Positions 12,411 to 24,308 of a stretch of DNA of 64,000 nt are shown one piece after another. Source of the stretch: Eleusine coracana subsp. coracana (lineage: Eukaryota > Streptophyta > Magnoliopsida > Poales > Poaceae). Under the pieces are notes generated by a model, which was given only the letters and a program-made list of their open reading frames with translations, was not told the origin of the DNA and searched no databases. The stretch lies in the NCBI GenBank assembly GCA_032690845.1, contig CM064429.1, positions 18,681,013 through 18,745,012 on the forward strand. Direction: 5' to 3'. The translations under genes and the position numbers were made by a program. The stretch's first letter is position 1. Every line of letters starts with the position of its first letter.

Positions 12411-12438
12411 CGTAGCGTTAGCACGGGCAATATACTAG
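12411..12438 (+). other. Helitron 3' terminal hairpin and CTAG
   Basis: The stem CCGT(A)GC/GCACGG surrounds a GTTA loop, followed 8 bp later by CTAG. This is the replication-stop structure expected at Helitron 3' ends and it sets the right border. Confidence 0.7.
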
Positions 12439-13614
12439 TTGGCTAGAAACAACAAGGTAAATTTGGTGTTAGGGAAAAGCCAGGATAGCAGTTAACTTAT
12501 AGAGGAAAGATGAGGCAACTATTAAAGTACATGGTGTGTCTTTTGCATGGGGCGATGTGCATATGGTGCATTCCTGTGGCTGGTTGCCACAGCCACATCA
12601 ACATGATCTGCAGATATTCCCTTGCAAATGTTTTAGCACTAATAATCCTAATTTAGCCCATACTATATATAATTAGCAGTAACTATTTTAGATTTAATCA
12701 AGCTTATAGAAAATAGTACGCACATTTTAGGCTGGACCCAAATGATTATGGACTGTTTATTTGACCACATTACAATGTGAAAGATGGTTTATTACCTCCT
12801 AAGAATAATAGTTGACCTATATTTATTATGCTATTTTAATCTCAAACAAATTATTATGCTATTATTAATCATCTGCTGAAAAGTCGATTAATATGAAGCA
12901 GATAATCAATTTATGGAATAGAGCTAAAAATGTCAGACCAATAAACTCTTGTTGTCACTTTTTATATTAAAATGTTAAATTATTCCAGGCATGCTAAAAT
13001 TATCTTCCATATTACACTCTACCTTACAAATCTTCCCATGCCAGAAGTTTGTTCTTAGTATTGTTGGCCTGCTTTTTTTGTCACTCTGTATGCGAATAGT
13101 AGTGGCCTAGATTATTTTAATATTTGCCAGAATGGTCGAACTATCAATAAAACTCATATCCATGTTTAGAACCATGAAATCATCACGTAGTTACTAAATA
13201 TAACAGAGCAATCAAATCATTTTGTAATTAAACAGTACTCTTGCGCTACCTTCTTTCCAGTAGATAGTAAAACTGTGTCTTAGCTGCAATACATAATCAT
13301 AAAATCTTGTTTTAGCTAATCAGTTACTTTGATTGCTGTATCCCACAGAGTTCAACTTCGTCCATCTTTTCACAATGGAATTTCCAGATATTTCTGGAAC
13401 AATTCAACAGTCAGTTCTGATGTCAAGAAATTTCCAGTAGATAGTAAACAAAAATAATCACGCCAAGAAATTGTGTTCTCATCAGCTTATGTTACTCACA
13501 AGGAAAGTAATGATAGAGCATTTACATAATTCAAAATACTTCAAGGAAGAGAAGTAACATGATTCAGCTAAAACATCTGGAGATAGAGGCTTATAGCTAC
13601 TATAAAAGAAAGTA
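12439..13614. other. Intergenic sequence downstream of the F-box gene, no gene seen
   Basis: AT-rich, without coding frames. A 16-bp direct repeat TTTCCAGTAGATAGTA occurs at about 13255 and 13431. The 3' UTR of the F-box gene should lie at its right edge. Confidence 0.5.
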
Positions 13615-15179
13615 TTAAAATTCGCATTCAAAGGGATCTGATAACTCATGGATTTCTTTAGTTGAACTAGAACATATATAAAATGCAAACTCAATCCTAG
13701 CACCACTAGAAGCCCAATTCTCGGGCAGGAGCAGCTTGCGCTGATTATTAGTCCACTTCTTGTTCTTTGCTTGGTGAAGTTCAACATCAAGCTTCATCAA
13801 CTCCAGCGCACGTGCATTGCACACAAAGAACTTGGCAAAATCAACATATGATTTTTTGCCATTGTAAAGGCACAGCACTAGCTTCTTAAGAGTGAGATCA
13901 AGACATTCAATGCGATCTAGGGGTTTATGGCACCATTTGTTTTCGATACCCGTAGCATACGTCTGAAAAACAAAAAGTAACAGGTAAACCATTTCAATTA
14001 ACTACAGAACAAGAATGATGGAGTAGTAATCTCTGGTAAAACTGAACAGCCAAGGAAGAATTCAAACCCTGATGTGCAGCGTTTCCAAGCATGGAAAGCA
14101 CCTCAAAAAGTTGATGACCACATCCAGACTAAGGTCATGATTCCCGAGGGCTAAAACCTTCACAGTCCGCATCACTGTTTCGATTCTAACAGTTTGCAAT
14201 CCCTGAATTATATACAGTGAAGGGTTGTCAACTTGCAAAACCGGACAAACTAGAGCATAGGTTCATCATCAATGCTGACGATGGCAAAATTTACCTGAAA
14301 AACAGTTGTGCCAAGTTCAAGTCGGCCAAGCCGACCTGTGAGGCGGCCTATCATCTTCAATGTTGGTGCCGAAATTACTGAGATACGCATGCCATGGTCT
14401 GCTAAAGATCCGCAGTGGAGCAGTCTTTCTAGACAAGGAGCATTCTCAACAATGACTTCTTGTAACAAGATCTCTGTAACTGGGCGTTCATATAAATGCA
14501 GAGAAAAACAATTGAGGCTTTGGGAGGTGATTCTCAGGCGCCGGAAGCCATAACAGAATTCGAGCATCACGCTGTTCAGAGCAGGGCAACCTGCAAGCAC
14601 GGCGCGCAAGGAGTCCTCGGAAATGGTCACCGATCGAAGCTTGAGGTGTTTGGGGTTAGGGAATCCAAGCTGGTCGGCGGCAACGTCGGGGAACTTGCAG
14701 CAACCGAAATGGACGACGCGGAGGGTGGACCGGAACCGCAGGGCAGCCGGCGGCATTTGAGGCTTCTCCACGGCCGCAGAGCTGTAGGAGAAGCGGAGCT
14801 CCTGGAGGCTGTCGAGAGTAGAGGACCGGAGCCAGCCGTTCAGGCTGCAGAGGACGATGTTGGAGACGTCGAAGCGGCGGGCGGGGCCCGCGTGCGCGGA
14901 GAGGATGCTGGAGACGGCGGCCGCGTCGATGCTCGTGCCGATGACGGAGAGGTTGAGCGGGGCGGAGCGCCACAGGGGGCGCCAGCGAGAGGAGAGGATC
15001 TGGGTACGGGCGCCGTCCTTGGTCGGGAGAAAGGTGATGATGCAGCCAAGGATCTCGTCGGGGAGGAGGCTGATCAGATCGGGTTCGCCGCCGCCGCTGC
15101 CGACTGGAGACGGCGGCTCTAGGCTCTTCGATTCGTGCGATTTCTTTCGCTTCGCTTCAGCGCGGGTGACGACTCCCAT
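13615..15179 (-). CDS. F-box/FBD protein, three exons, apparently intact
   Basis: It is probably the substrate-recognition subunit of an SCF-type ubiquitin ligase. Exon 1 runs from 15179 (ATG) to 14295, where CAG|GTAAAT gives the donor. Exon 2 is 14202-14068, with acceptor TAATTCAG and donor AGG|GTTTGA. Exon 3 is 13962-13615, with acceptor TTTTTCAG and a TAA stop. All junctions are phase 0, giving 455 residues. The F-box spans about residues 34-72 (PDLISLLPDEILGCIITFLP, then TQILSSRWRPLW). Leucine-rich repeat-like segments follow, and an FBD domain in exon 3 ends with HELSDPFECEF. Length and order are normal for grass FBL/FBD proteins. No lesions were seen. The substrate is unknown. It is the only host gene in the window that looks functional. 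Confidence 0.88.
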
Positions 15180-15771
15180 GGCGGAATCGGGATTGGTGGC
15201 TAATCTGTCTCGGATTGAGCTTTGCCAACGACGGCAATGGTGGGGAAGAACCGGAGCGGCAGCGATTGGGAACAGAGGATGGAAGACAGACGATCAGGGC
15301 AGGACAGGCAGGCCTGGTCTTGTGGGCTGCGGCCCAGGCTTCCAAGATTTTTAAAGCGCATGAGGCCTTGTTCATTTTCACCGGAATGGGCCTGATTGAT
15401 TGATTGGGTCTCGTTTTTATTCTGACTCATTAAAAAATAACTCTTTATTTAAGGGTCAGCGGGAATAAAATCCGATCTATTTTGATGATTTTATATGTTT
15501 TATGATCCGGATTGATTATTTGTCTCTTGAGATCTGAAATGAAGACAATCGGATCGTTGATTGTGGTTCAAAATATTTTCGAACCTATTTCAATTCAATT
15601 CGACAAAACCGAACAAGGTCTAATGGAGCCGATCACCGTAATCCTATGAAGCAATGTGTACAATCTAAACTATACAAAATACTGTATAAAAAACTGTATA
15701 CGTGTGTACTAATAAAAGCTTTCGCGTTCGTCCTTGACTCTTAGAGATTATATAATCTCTGTTTTGTTATG
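15180..15771. other. Upstream region of the F-box gene
   Basis: This holds the presumed 5' UTR and promoter of the minus-strand F-box gene, bounded by the MULE at 15772. I see no convincing TATA box near the ATG. Short open frames here are by-products. Confidence 0.4.
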
Positions 15772-15888
15772 GGGTTATTAACTTCAACTTTAGTCTCTTA
15801 ACAATTGCTCTCATTTTTCATCTCTCATCTCTTATCTTAATCATATCTAGTCCCTTAATTCTTAAAACCATGCACATCAAGTCTCTAA

Positions 15889-16756
15889 GAGCCCGTTTGA
15901 ATCCCCAAAATTGAATCTATTTCATAGAATCAGATTCTAGGAATTGATTTGTTTAGAATTGAATCACTTTGAAATAGATTTAATTCAAATAATCTTATTT
16001 GGTTGCACACTGAATTCATAAAATAAAAATCGAATGCTTGTTTGGCTGTTTGCACAAAGAATCAGTTGAATTTTCAGGCAAAAACTCACGGATCAAGCAA
16101 GACAGATCAAGCAAGACGTTATGTCTACATCAAATCGAGGCCTAGAGTCAGCACATCAACAAACGTTGCAATGAATCATCTAAGTTAGGGACATCAACAA
16201 ACGTCAAGCAACAAATCATCTATCATTACCTGGGACGCCATTCTGTGCAGTACTCCGGGTTGGGGAGGGGGAGAGACCGATGATGCAGTGAAGCTTCGGA
16301 TGGCACAGTAGGGTCAAGAAGCAAGTCGAGGAAGGGGGTGAAGCTACTGGACGACATCGTGACGGAGGTCAACGATGGTGCGCAAGGCTGCTGCCCGCGG
16401 CTATGGCAGCGAATCAAGTTGGCGCATGGTCGAGGGCGCCGCAAGTCGAGGGCAGCACAGGATTGTGGCGGCAGTAGTGCCGGGTTCCCTCCCGCGGCAG
16501 CCGTGCCGGGCTTCCCTCCCGTGGTGGCGGCGGCGTCGGGCTTTCCTCTCCCGTTGAGGGTACCGCAAGTCGGAGGCAGACGGATCAGGAGATATTCCAA
16601 GCGTTTCAAGAGGTTTTGTTTGGAAATTGTAGCAGGCTATCGATTCGGTTGCTGGAAAGGGCTGGAAATGAGCGATTCAATTCTATGGGCCACCAAACAG
16701 CCGGGTGTCTAGAAATCGATTCGTTTCAGCCTGATTCAAGGGATACAAACGGACCC
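15889..16756. mobile_element. PIF/Harbinger-type non-autonomous element
   Basis: The ends are GAGCCCGTTTGAATCCC (left) and, inverted on the right, GGGTCCGTTTGTATCCC, matching at 14 of 17 positions. TAA flanks both sides (15886-15888 and 16757-16759), the target preference of PIF/Tourist elements. The element is 868 bp with a GC-rich centre and no transposase. It sits inside the left arm of the MULE and interrupts the MULE inverted repeat. Confidence 0.75.
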
Positions 16757-16876
16757 TAAGTGGTTTTTACGGTGGTTTTGACGTATGTGGCATGCTAACT
16801 AGGATCTAACTAGACTAATCTGACGTAGTGCCTCAATTTTACCCACCCTATCCTGATCAACATCATAAGTCTCTCA

Positions 16877-18037
16877 CACTACCACAAAAAAAGTCTATAG
16901 CGACGTTATAAAAAAGCTCGTAGCGGCGATTTTGAAGAGATCCGCCGCTACAGTGGTCCTCCAACTATTAGCGGCGGCTCATAATGTAAACCGCCCCTAA
17001 AAATCATTTTTTTAGCGGCGGTTCATATTTTGGGCCGCCGCTATAAATGGGCTCTATTTTTAGCGGCGGACTACAATGTGAACCGCCGCTAAAAATAGAC
17101 TTTTAGCAGCGGCGGTTTACAACTTGGCCCGCCGTTAAACATTGAGGCTCGTTTCATTTTCTGGCCCATTTATCCAAACCCTAACTCTCTCCAATAAATT
17201 ACCTCTCTTCCTAACTCCTCACACCACCTCTCTCTCTCATACTCAAACGCCGCCGCCGACCACTTGCCCTCCCTCTTTGGCTCTCTCTCTCTCTCTCTCT
17301 CTCACCTCTCTCTCTCTCTTTCTCTCTTTCTCTCTCTCTCTCTCTCTGGTGGGGCATGCGAGCTCCAGCCGCGCGCGAGCTCGTGCGGCGGCAGAGCACG
17401 AGCATGGCGGGGCACGCTAGTTCTGGCCGCGCGCGAGCTCGGGTGGCGGCGCCCGTGCACGAGGTCGGGCGGTGGCGTGCACACGGAGGCGCGCCGGCGG
17501 AGGCACCTCCCTCCCTCTCCTCTCCTCACCAGCGTCAGGGCGAAGGCTCCTCTCTCGTCGTGGATCTGGCCGACTCTTCAGCGGTGCACCCTCCCCGGCC
17601 TCGCACGGGCTCCCCGGCGGTGGCGATGCTTCCTTGTGGTGCGGCGGCGGCGAGGGCGACCGGATCTGGCCATCCCCCTCTCCCTCGCGATGCGGCGGCG
17701 ACCGGGGCGGCCGGATTTGGTCGTGCCCCTCTCCCTCGCGGTGCGGCGACGACCGGGACGGTCGGATCTGGACGTGCCCCTCTCCCGATAGGCCAAGCAT
17801 GGGCAGCATCTCTAGATCTGGTACGGGCTCGAGTGGGCCGGCGGTCCTTTTTTCTTTGTTTTTCAGATCAACATCACCTGCCGCTACTAATTTCTTACAA
17901 ACGGCGGTTGATTCTATTTTCAAATTATCCGCCACTAAAGCTATCTTTTTTTTAGCTACGGTAACATAGCAGTAGGGTGGCACACCTACCGCTACAGCGG
18001 GTTTTACCCCGCTGCTAGGGCAATCTTTGTTGTAGTG
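16877..18037 (+). mobile_element. Non-autonomous CACTA derivative, 1161 bp
   Basis: It starts CACTACCACAAAAAAAGTC and ends CTTTGTTGTAGTG; the flanks are TCA and TCG (2/3 match). GCGGCGG subterminal repeats lie at both ends (about 16917-17140 and 17880-18010). The middle has AAACCCTAAC at about 17176, CT-rich leader sequence and GC-rich repeats, like the internal leader of elements A and B. No transposase is present. I infer a deletion derivative of the A/B family kept by trans-acting transposase. Confidence 0.85.
17640..17795 (+). repeat. Three tandem units of about 51 bp in the CACTA derivative
   Basis: The words GGATCTGG, CCCCTCTCCC and GCGGCG(G/A)CGACCGGG recur with a 51-bp period. Since 51 is a multiple of three, every frame stays open and yields repetitive peptides; I do not treat these as a gene. 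Confidence 0.7.
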
Positions 18038-18888
18038 TCGTGTCCTGCTACGTGAGTAGATGGATATTACTCATCACTTGTGAAATGATTAGCGAAGTAA
18101 TCTACGATTCTGATCTTTGCAGGTTCCTAATAGTAATTTCCTATTTATAGATGATTAGAAATGTGGTGTAGTGATTATTTTAGTCAAAACCTCATCTCAA
18201 TTAAATAGACTACATCCAAATGTGCATAGAATGATTTATTATCCAATCAGAAGAAGAACTACGAGAAAACAACCGGCTGAAGCATAAGCCAGAATCATCC
18301 ACGGAAGTAGTAGTTCGTGGAAGAGAGCTTGAGCTCATTATGGCGTCAAACACACACCCTTGCAGCTCATGCTCTCTCTGTGCCATCCACCATGCCAAGC
18401 CAGCACTTCAAGCTTGCCGCTGCCAACATACACCTAGAAACTGGAGCTCGCACGCAACGCCGTCGACCTAGCTTCCCTGTAGCTCGAACTCGCCACATCG
18501 TCCACCAAGCGTCCGTGTAGTTTGAGCTCGCCACGTTGACCTCCGCTGCGCCACCAAACTTAGGGAGACAGGAGACTGCTTCGAAGGTGGGGATTTGGAT
18601 GCTAGAGGTTGGGGATGATGGAGTGCACGAACCTTTCTGTTGAATGAGGCTACGGATTTCAGTTAGAGATTATGGGAACCAGGACAGGAGAGAGAAACGG
18701 AGGCCACGTCAGTCAGATCGGCTCCATTGGATCCTAGTCAGCATAATAAATACACAAAACCACCGTTGAAAACACTCACTTCCAAAAATGGACTTGACAT
18801 GCATGGTTTTAAGAGTTAAGGTACTAAGTATGATTGAGATAAGAGATGAGGGACTATATAGTTACGGGATCAAAGTTGGATTTAACCC

Positions 18889-19850
18889 TTTGTTAAATAC
18901 CATAGCGCTAGTTTATTTTGAATTGACCACTTCCAAAAATGCTTGCATGCATGTTAAACTGATATGTTGGGACGGTTGATCATGGGCCCAAATTTATAAA
19001 CTCAGTTTATTGAGCTACTTTTAATGAAAGTTTCATTTTCATTAAATGAGATGCCACATAAATAAATCTGGTTGGTAAGAACTTTGTGAAGAGAGAAATG
19101 GCATCTAGATGAAACTAAGTCTATATGATTTTCTAAAATTGAAACACCATGAAACTAGCATTAGAGAGGAGTAATTTCAATTCATTCTTTAGATAACCAA
19201 TAAAATCATATAGAAGTAAGTGACATGAAATACCAAAATGAAACTATTCATTAAAGGAGTGATTTTATTCATGGTTTTAAACCACTAAATATGACATGAC
19301 ACTCTTAGAAAAAAAATAAAATAAAACAATCCATTGAAATTAGCCTTATGGCATGTTCTTCCAAAAGCTTCGGGTGCGACATCGGTGGTTTTGCCAAACA
19401 ATTTCTCCGGTTTGACAGATAAGGTTTTTCACAAATAACCCAAAGCTAAAATGTTTTTAAGATAATCATAATCAATATAATCCTCAGAAATTACTGTAAT
19501 CAACAGAAATCAGCTGGTTAACAAAAGTGTATCAGCACGTGTAGTGTTGCATGAACTTGATCCTATTTCACTTTTCAATACACTCATTTACACACCGTGC
19601 ATTCAAAGAGGCGAGGCAATAGAAATGTAAAGCGGCGTAGAATCACGGGGTAGCTGGTATCTCAGGTGGGTAGCCGGAAAAAGTTAGGAAAATGTTGCTG
19701 CTAGACCCTATCTAAATGTGAAATTTGCTGCTGGACACTGAGATAGGTTTATTTGCTGCTGAATACTAAGAGACAACTACACATAGTGTCCAGCAGCAAA
19801 TAAAACTAGTTTAGTGTCCAACAGAAACTATCACGTTTATACAGTGTCCT
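18889..19850. other. Gene-free stretch with a short inverted repeat
   Basis: No gene is seen. At 19724-19739 and 19785-19800 there is a perfect 16-bp inverted repeat (TTTGCTGCTGGACACT and its complement). Similar GCTGCAGGACACTG words occur near 22670, so this may be a dispersed miniature element. Confidence 0.5.
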
Positions 19851-20976
19851 CACTACAACAGATATGGCCTGTAGCGACGGGCTAAATGGTACTGTAGCAG
19901 CGGACCAACCAGCCTGCCGCTATGAACCGCACCTAAAGATAAATTTTTTTTGCAGCGGATCATCGGTGGGAGAAACAAACCGTCGGTGAAAATCGTACTA
20001 ATTTCCCAAAATAAAATAAAAAAACCCAACCCGGCCCATCCGCGCCATGGCCAGATCTAGCCACAGCCCGGCCGGATCCGTGCCGGGGAAGGGTGCGCCG
20101 TCGCCCATCGACAGAGTAGTAGATCCAGGCCCGCCGTAGGAGGAGGAAGCGTCGACGTGTCGCCGCAGATCCAGACATGCCACGAGAGGAGGAGGCGTCG
20201 AAGCGTCGCCGCAGATCTGAGCCCGCCACGAGGGAGGCGCGCCGCCGTGGGCCACACGCGCGGTCAGGTCGCGCTGCCAGGGTCCACGCGCGGCCGGAGG
20301 AGGCCGCCTGCCACCGTGGGCACGTGCGTGACCGGAGGTGGCCGCCTGCCGTCGGGGGCCATGCACGCTGCCGGGTGAGACGCGCTGCCGGGGGCCTACG
20401 AGCGGCCGGAGGAGGCCGCTTGCCGTCGGGGGCCATGTGCGCGGCCGGGTGAGGCGCGCCGCCAAGGACCACGCGAGCGACCGGGGTGAGGCACGCCGTC
20501 GGGGGGCTACGAGCGACTGGAGGAGGCCGCTGCCACCGGGGGAGGCAGCGCCACCGGGGGAAGTCCACTGTGCAGGGAGAGAGAGAGGGAGGAAAGAGAG
20601 AGAGGCGGCGGCGGTGAGACTGAGAGAGAGGTGAGGATCGAGTTAGGGTTAGCTGCATTTTTATATAACTTGATTGGGCCAAAGGGGTAAAAAAAGAAAG
20701 AACTAGGCCTTATGTCTCAACAGCGGCGGCCCATATTGTGAACCGTCGCTAAAATTTGATTTTTAGCGCCGGGTGATAATAAGAACCGTCGTTAAAAGTA
20801 GGACCGATTTTTAACGGCGTTTACAATGGCAACCGCTGCTAAAAAATGATTTTTAGAGGCAGTTGATGTTGTAAACCACCGTTAAAAATCATTTAGCCAC
20901 TGTAGCGGCGGATTTCTTTATACCCGCCGCTACGACATTTTTTCCATCGCCGCTAAAAAGCCTTTTTATGGTAGTG
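19851..20976 (-). mobile_element. Non-autonomous CACTA derivative, 1126 bp
   Basis: The ends are CACTACAACAGATATGG at 19851 and, inverted at the right, CACTACCATAAAAAGGC. CCT flanks both sides (19848-19850 and 20977-20979), a perfect 3-bp duplication. On the minus strand the order is GCGGCGG repeats, TTATATAAAAATG (TATA-like, about 20660), CTAACCCTAACTC, CT-rich leader, then GC-rich repeats. This parallels 16877-18037 and the middle of element B. Long open frames between 20057 and 20682 are GC-rich by-products. Confidence 0.88.
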
Positions 20977-21289
20977 CCTCTAGGGACGTTGGTAAATTTG
21001 GATTGAACTTGGTTTCGTTTCTCATACTACTATTTACAACCGATACTACTATTTACAACCGACCAAGTGACCATGTCGTGAACCCACTGCCCCGCCTTTT
21101 TAAACTTACATTTCACCTCGGCACTACAGCCGCATCCGCAACGGCCCATATACACACCACTGCTTCCATAGTAACCAGCAATAGCTTGCTTGAAAGGGTA
21201 GAGGAGAGAGCAAAGCAGATCATACACTCACGTAGCACAAAGGGACTCACTATGTAGCACAAAGGAACTCACTAAAGACATAATAGTGA

Positions 21290-21400
21290 CACGTATTAAC
21301 TGGAAGCACCACCTATATTATTAACTCAACTATACGTGTCACTAATAATGATATATTGGTGATGCGTATCAATAAAACGTGTCACTAATATGAGAACAGT
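21290..21400. repeat. Fragment of another CACTA family (ACGTGTCACTAAT repeats)
   Basis: ACGTGTCACTAAT occurs twice and GTGACACGTAT once within 110 bp. Similar words are seen at 50982-51180. No complete termini were found. Confidence 0.4.
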
Positions 21401-21879
21401 CAGATCTACACAACACTGTCCCAATGACTGTGACAGTGGCATGGATTGCAAGTGGAGATGCAGTTATCATACGTAGAGAGTGGAGATCGCAAGCATGTCA
21501 GTTGTCGTAGGTTGGTTGTGAAGGCCACAGGTGCAACTAGGGATCTCGCAGAAAAATATACGAAGACCACAGCTGGAAACACAGGTGCCAACGAAAAATC
21601 ATAGGTGAAAAATAGAATTGACTTCATTAGTATAGATTGTGAATAAGACGAACAGTCAAACATAATTTAAAAAGTCAACGACGACAATAATTTAAAAATG
21701 ATGGGAGTATACAATAAGAAAAATTAATATACTTTAGAGCTCCAATCCAATAAAACTTATTGGATTTTCTATACCATTTTCATGAAGTTGAAATCCTTCT
21801 CATCAAAAGCATAAAAATACTTCGCTGCAGAAAATGGACATATTCTAAGCGATTTTGTTATTCTCCCTTACTTTGTCGT

Positions 21880-21975
21880 ACATAACTTGAGGTTTGATAT
21901 TTTGGTGGAAACTAATTATCAAACGGATCATCATTTCACAAACCAGTGAGCTCCGTTGAAGTCACAGGTAACATT
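21880..21975 (-). pseudogene. Duplicated 3' end of an F-box/FBD gene
   Basis: The sequence aligns with the C-terminal coding end of the split F-box gene (25000-25090): both have a shared TTTGTTATTC word at the left, TGAGG, and ATCAAA(C/T)GGATC(A/G)TCA, but this copy has in-frame stops. It shows that at least a third FBD-type copy existed here on the same strand. Confidence 0.5.
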
Positions 21976-21999
21976 ACACTTATTCTCGTTGTATACTTA

Positions 22000-24305
22000 G
22001 GGTGTGATTGGTTGTGCTGTGTCTGTGAAAAAAGCTACAGTGGATTGTGAGCTGTAGGAAAAGTTGCTGTAAGATTTCAGCTGTGAAAAAGCTGAAAACC
22101 GTTTGATTGAAATGACTGTGCTTATGAGTAAGTACTGGAAATGACAGTAATAACCCCGACTTGATGAGTAACAATTAGAATAAAAATTCATTGTAAAAAA
22201 TTTTCATATTCATATTAAAATATAAATAACTTTAAAAAAAGAAATTTAATATGTTTAAGTTTGCTTCCTCATTATTTTTCCAAGTTCATTTGCAGTCCAA
22301 ATGAGAAAAAAAAATACTAGAAAAGGAATTTAAGTAAAAAACAAAAATAAAAAATGAATTTATCATCTCTTATCTACGGATTTGATAAATCCAAAGCATC
22401 GAGGTAAGAGAAAAGACATCCTTTGTCTCCTTCTTCCATGCGAGCCACAGAGGAGCTTCCGATCCACCGTCAGCACCTCCGACAATGGCCAACGACTATG
22501 AATCTGCAGTTGCACTCAAATCAGCACCACCACTCCACCAGTAAGCTCCTCTCATCAGCAGGATTCAATCTGTGTGCTTCGTATAGATCCTACTACCTCC
22601 CGTCGATCCTTCTCATTCCCCTTCTTCTATCTGCTGTTCTTCTCAGATATTTTTAAAAAGATGAATTTTGCTGCAGGACACTGTTCTTTGGTGGCATTTG
22701 CTGGTTCACACTCTTCTTTCGTTAATTTGCCAAAAACCATTACAAAAAAGTGGCTCTTTGCTATAGGACACCGCAGCTATTAGAATAACATAAATTTATG
22801 TTTCAGTCAGACAAACTTTTCTAAATGACAGTCGATGTCCTTATCTTCACTCCGCTGTCGATGCTCTGCTTCCCAAAGGGAACCCAAGTTCATGCTGTTA
22901 TGCAGCCTTGATTGGAGTGAGTAGTGCCGTTTCAACATATTTGAGGCCCCAGAGTATCAGGCAGACTGTGATAGACCTTTAGCTGTTGGGCTGTATTGGG
23001 CCATTGTGGTAATCTACACCTCTATATAAAAATTGAAAATTGAGGGCCCTAGCCGTCGCCCATGTTGTCCCTGCCAAGGGACGGACCTAGAGCGAGCAGT
23101 ACATGATGGCCTAGGAAGCAGAGCGTTAAGCACGATGCCAGGATGACGATAAGACCAAAAGCAGCAAGTAGTGTAGGATGGTAGGATATGAGCCCTGTTT
23201 AGATTTGCTTATAATCGGATTATGGGTCGAAATAAGCAAAAATCCACGCCAAACGTCCCGCTTATAATTGGCTTACAAGAAGCGAGTGGTGCCCAAAAGC
23301 GAAGTTTTACCTAGCACCCCGCTTTTTCCCATCGGTAGACCCAGGAGTCTAATTGTATTTTGGACAAATAGCCTTTTAGTAAACTTGTGACCTGAATATG
23401 CACTAGACAATATATTACTGATATTTTTTTCTATTTAATCAAATTTATTATTTATTATAAGTATTTCTTTCTGCTCAAATCCAGACAAAATAAGATAGTC
23501 TCCGGTGATCAAGAGACTCCGATGCTCCCGGCAAATAGATAGTGATACGTTGTGTGTCGAGCCGAGCAGTACTTCTTTACAGGTTTATGAAGGGCAAAAT
23601 AGATATTTCACAAGCTTTCTATTAAGAAAAGATTATTTTATTAGCTGTAGTGTGTTGTAGCAAACAGCCAACAATTTATAATGATACCTAACATATTTGA
23701 AAAAGTGCGTTGTGAAGCAGCAAATGCCAGAAAAGTTTAGTGTCCTAGGGAAAAATTTGCCTTTCAAAAAATATTGTAGACCGGCGATATGAGAGGTTGG
23801 ACGCAGCGGCACGCACCATCCACTGATGACATTGGCCTTCGCTCCTCCTTGACCGCCGCATTTGCTGGTTGGACGGAGAGGCCAGTCGACGTAGGTGGCT
23901 GCCGGAGGGGCGCCAGGTAGGATGCAGATGGGCGCCAGCGTCGGAGAGGAGGGGCTCTGGATAGGAGAGCTTCGCGCCGGAGAGGAGGGCCGCCGGTGAG
24001 AAGAGGCCCGGGATGTGCCGCCACCACCCGAGCGGAGCTCCAAGGGCTCGCTCCATTGCGCGTGCGTTTCTGTCGGCGGAGAAAAATAGAATCGTCGAAG
24101 CGGTACCCATAATGAATGGCATTGCGGGTAATTTCGAGGAAAGCTATCCCTCACAGCTGGTAAAAGCAAGGGAAACGAGGCTGTGAAAAATGAACTACGA
24201 GAAAACTGCTTTTTGCTTTAGAACCTTGCCACAGATATGTCGTTTGGTTGGCTTTTGTCTTTTTGAAAAGCAAAAGCAGGTCTAAAAGTTAAACCAAACA
24301 TATCC
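22000..24305. mobile_element. Probable PIF/Harbinger-type element, 2.3 kb, non-autonomous
   Basis: The left end is GGGTGTGATTGGTTG after TTA (21997-21999). The right end, inverted, is GGATATGTTTGGTTT, followed by TTA (24306-24308). About 12 of 15 terminal positions agree. The interior has no transposase. It includes a GC-rich block (23790-24060) and, near 23190-23480, what may be another nested miniature element. The termini are short, so the assignment is tentative. Confidence 0.45.
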
Positions 24306-24308
24306 TTA

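Larger units (their letters stand above)
9631..12438 (+). mobile_element. Non-autonomous Helitron
   Basis: The left end reads TCTCTACCCCTTAAAAGGG directly after a host A at 9630. The right end has the hairpin CCGTAGCGTTAGCACGG, then CAATATACTAG with CTAG at 12435-12438, directly before a host T. Insertion between A and T without a target duplication, a 5' TC and a 3' hairpin plus CTRR are the defining Helitron features. No Rep/helicase gene is intact. Inside are a GC-rich repeated block (9966-10215), a short coding-like stretch from ATG 10855 (MSTPNGGRTPFKDLSNKD, then a stop), a tandem duplication (10992-11053), a SINE (11399-11510) and a poly-C run. The internal coding-like pieces may be captured exons or remnants of the replicase. 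Confidence 0.72.
15772..18888. mobile_element. Mutator-like element (MULE) with about 200-bp terminal inverted repeats, carrying nested insertions
   Basis: The left end, from GGGTTATTAAC (15772) through TCTTAAAACCATGCA, matches the reverse complement of the right end at about 18690-18888 (GGGTTAAATCC ... TCTTAAAACCATGCA). The match continues past the PIF insertion, GGTGGTTTTG being shared by both arms. The flanks are TTTGTTATG (15763-15771) and TTTGTTAAA (18889-18897), a 7/9 match to the 9-bp duplication MULEs make. Removing the PIF (15889-16756) and CACTA (16877-18037) insertions leaves about 1.1 kb with no MURA transposase. The unique middle (about 18040-18690) has a 67-codon frame at 18317 that I do not recognise; it could be a captured gene piece. 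Confidence 0.75.

Noticed and set aside
14496..15122. Long plus-strand open frame
   Set aside because: Antisense shadow of exon 1 of the F-box gene caused by its GC-rich third positions.
17264..17983. Several 150-200 codon frames in the short CACTA derivative
   Set aside because: Produced by CT microsatellites and 51-bp tandem units divisible by three; no coherent protein.
19960..20682. 240-codon minus-strand frame
   Set aside because: GC-rich leader repeats of a CACTA derivative; competing frames are equally open on both strands.
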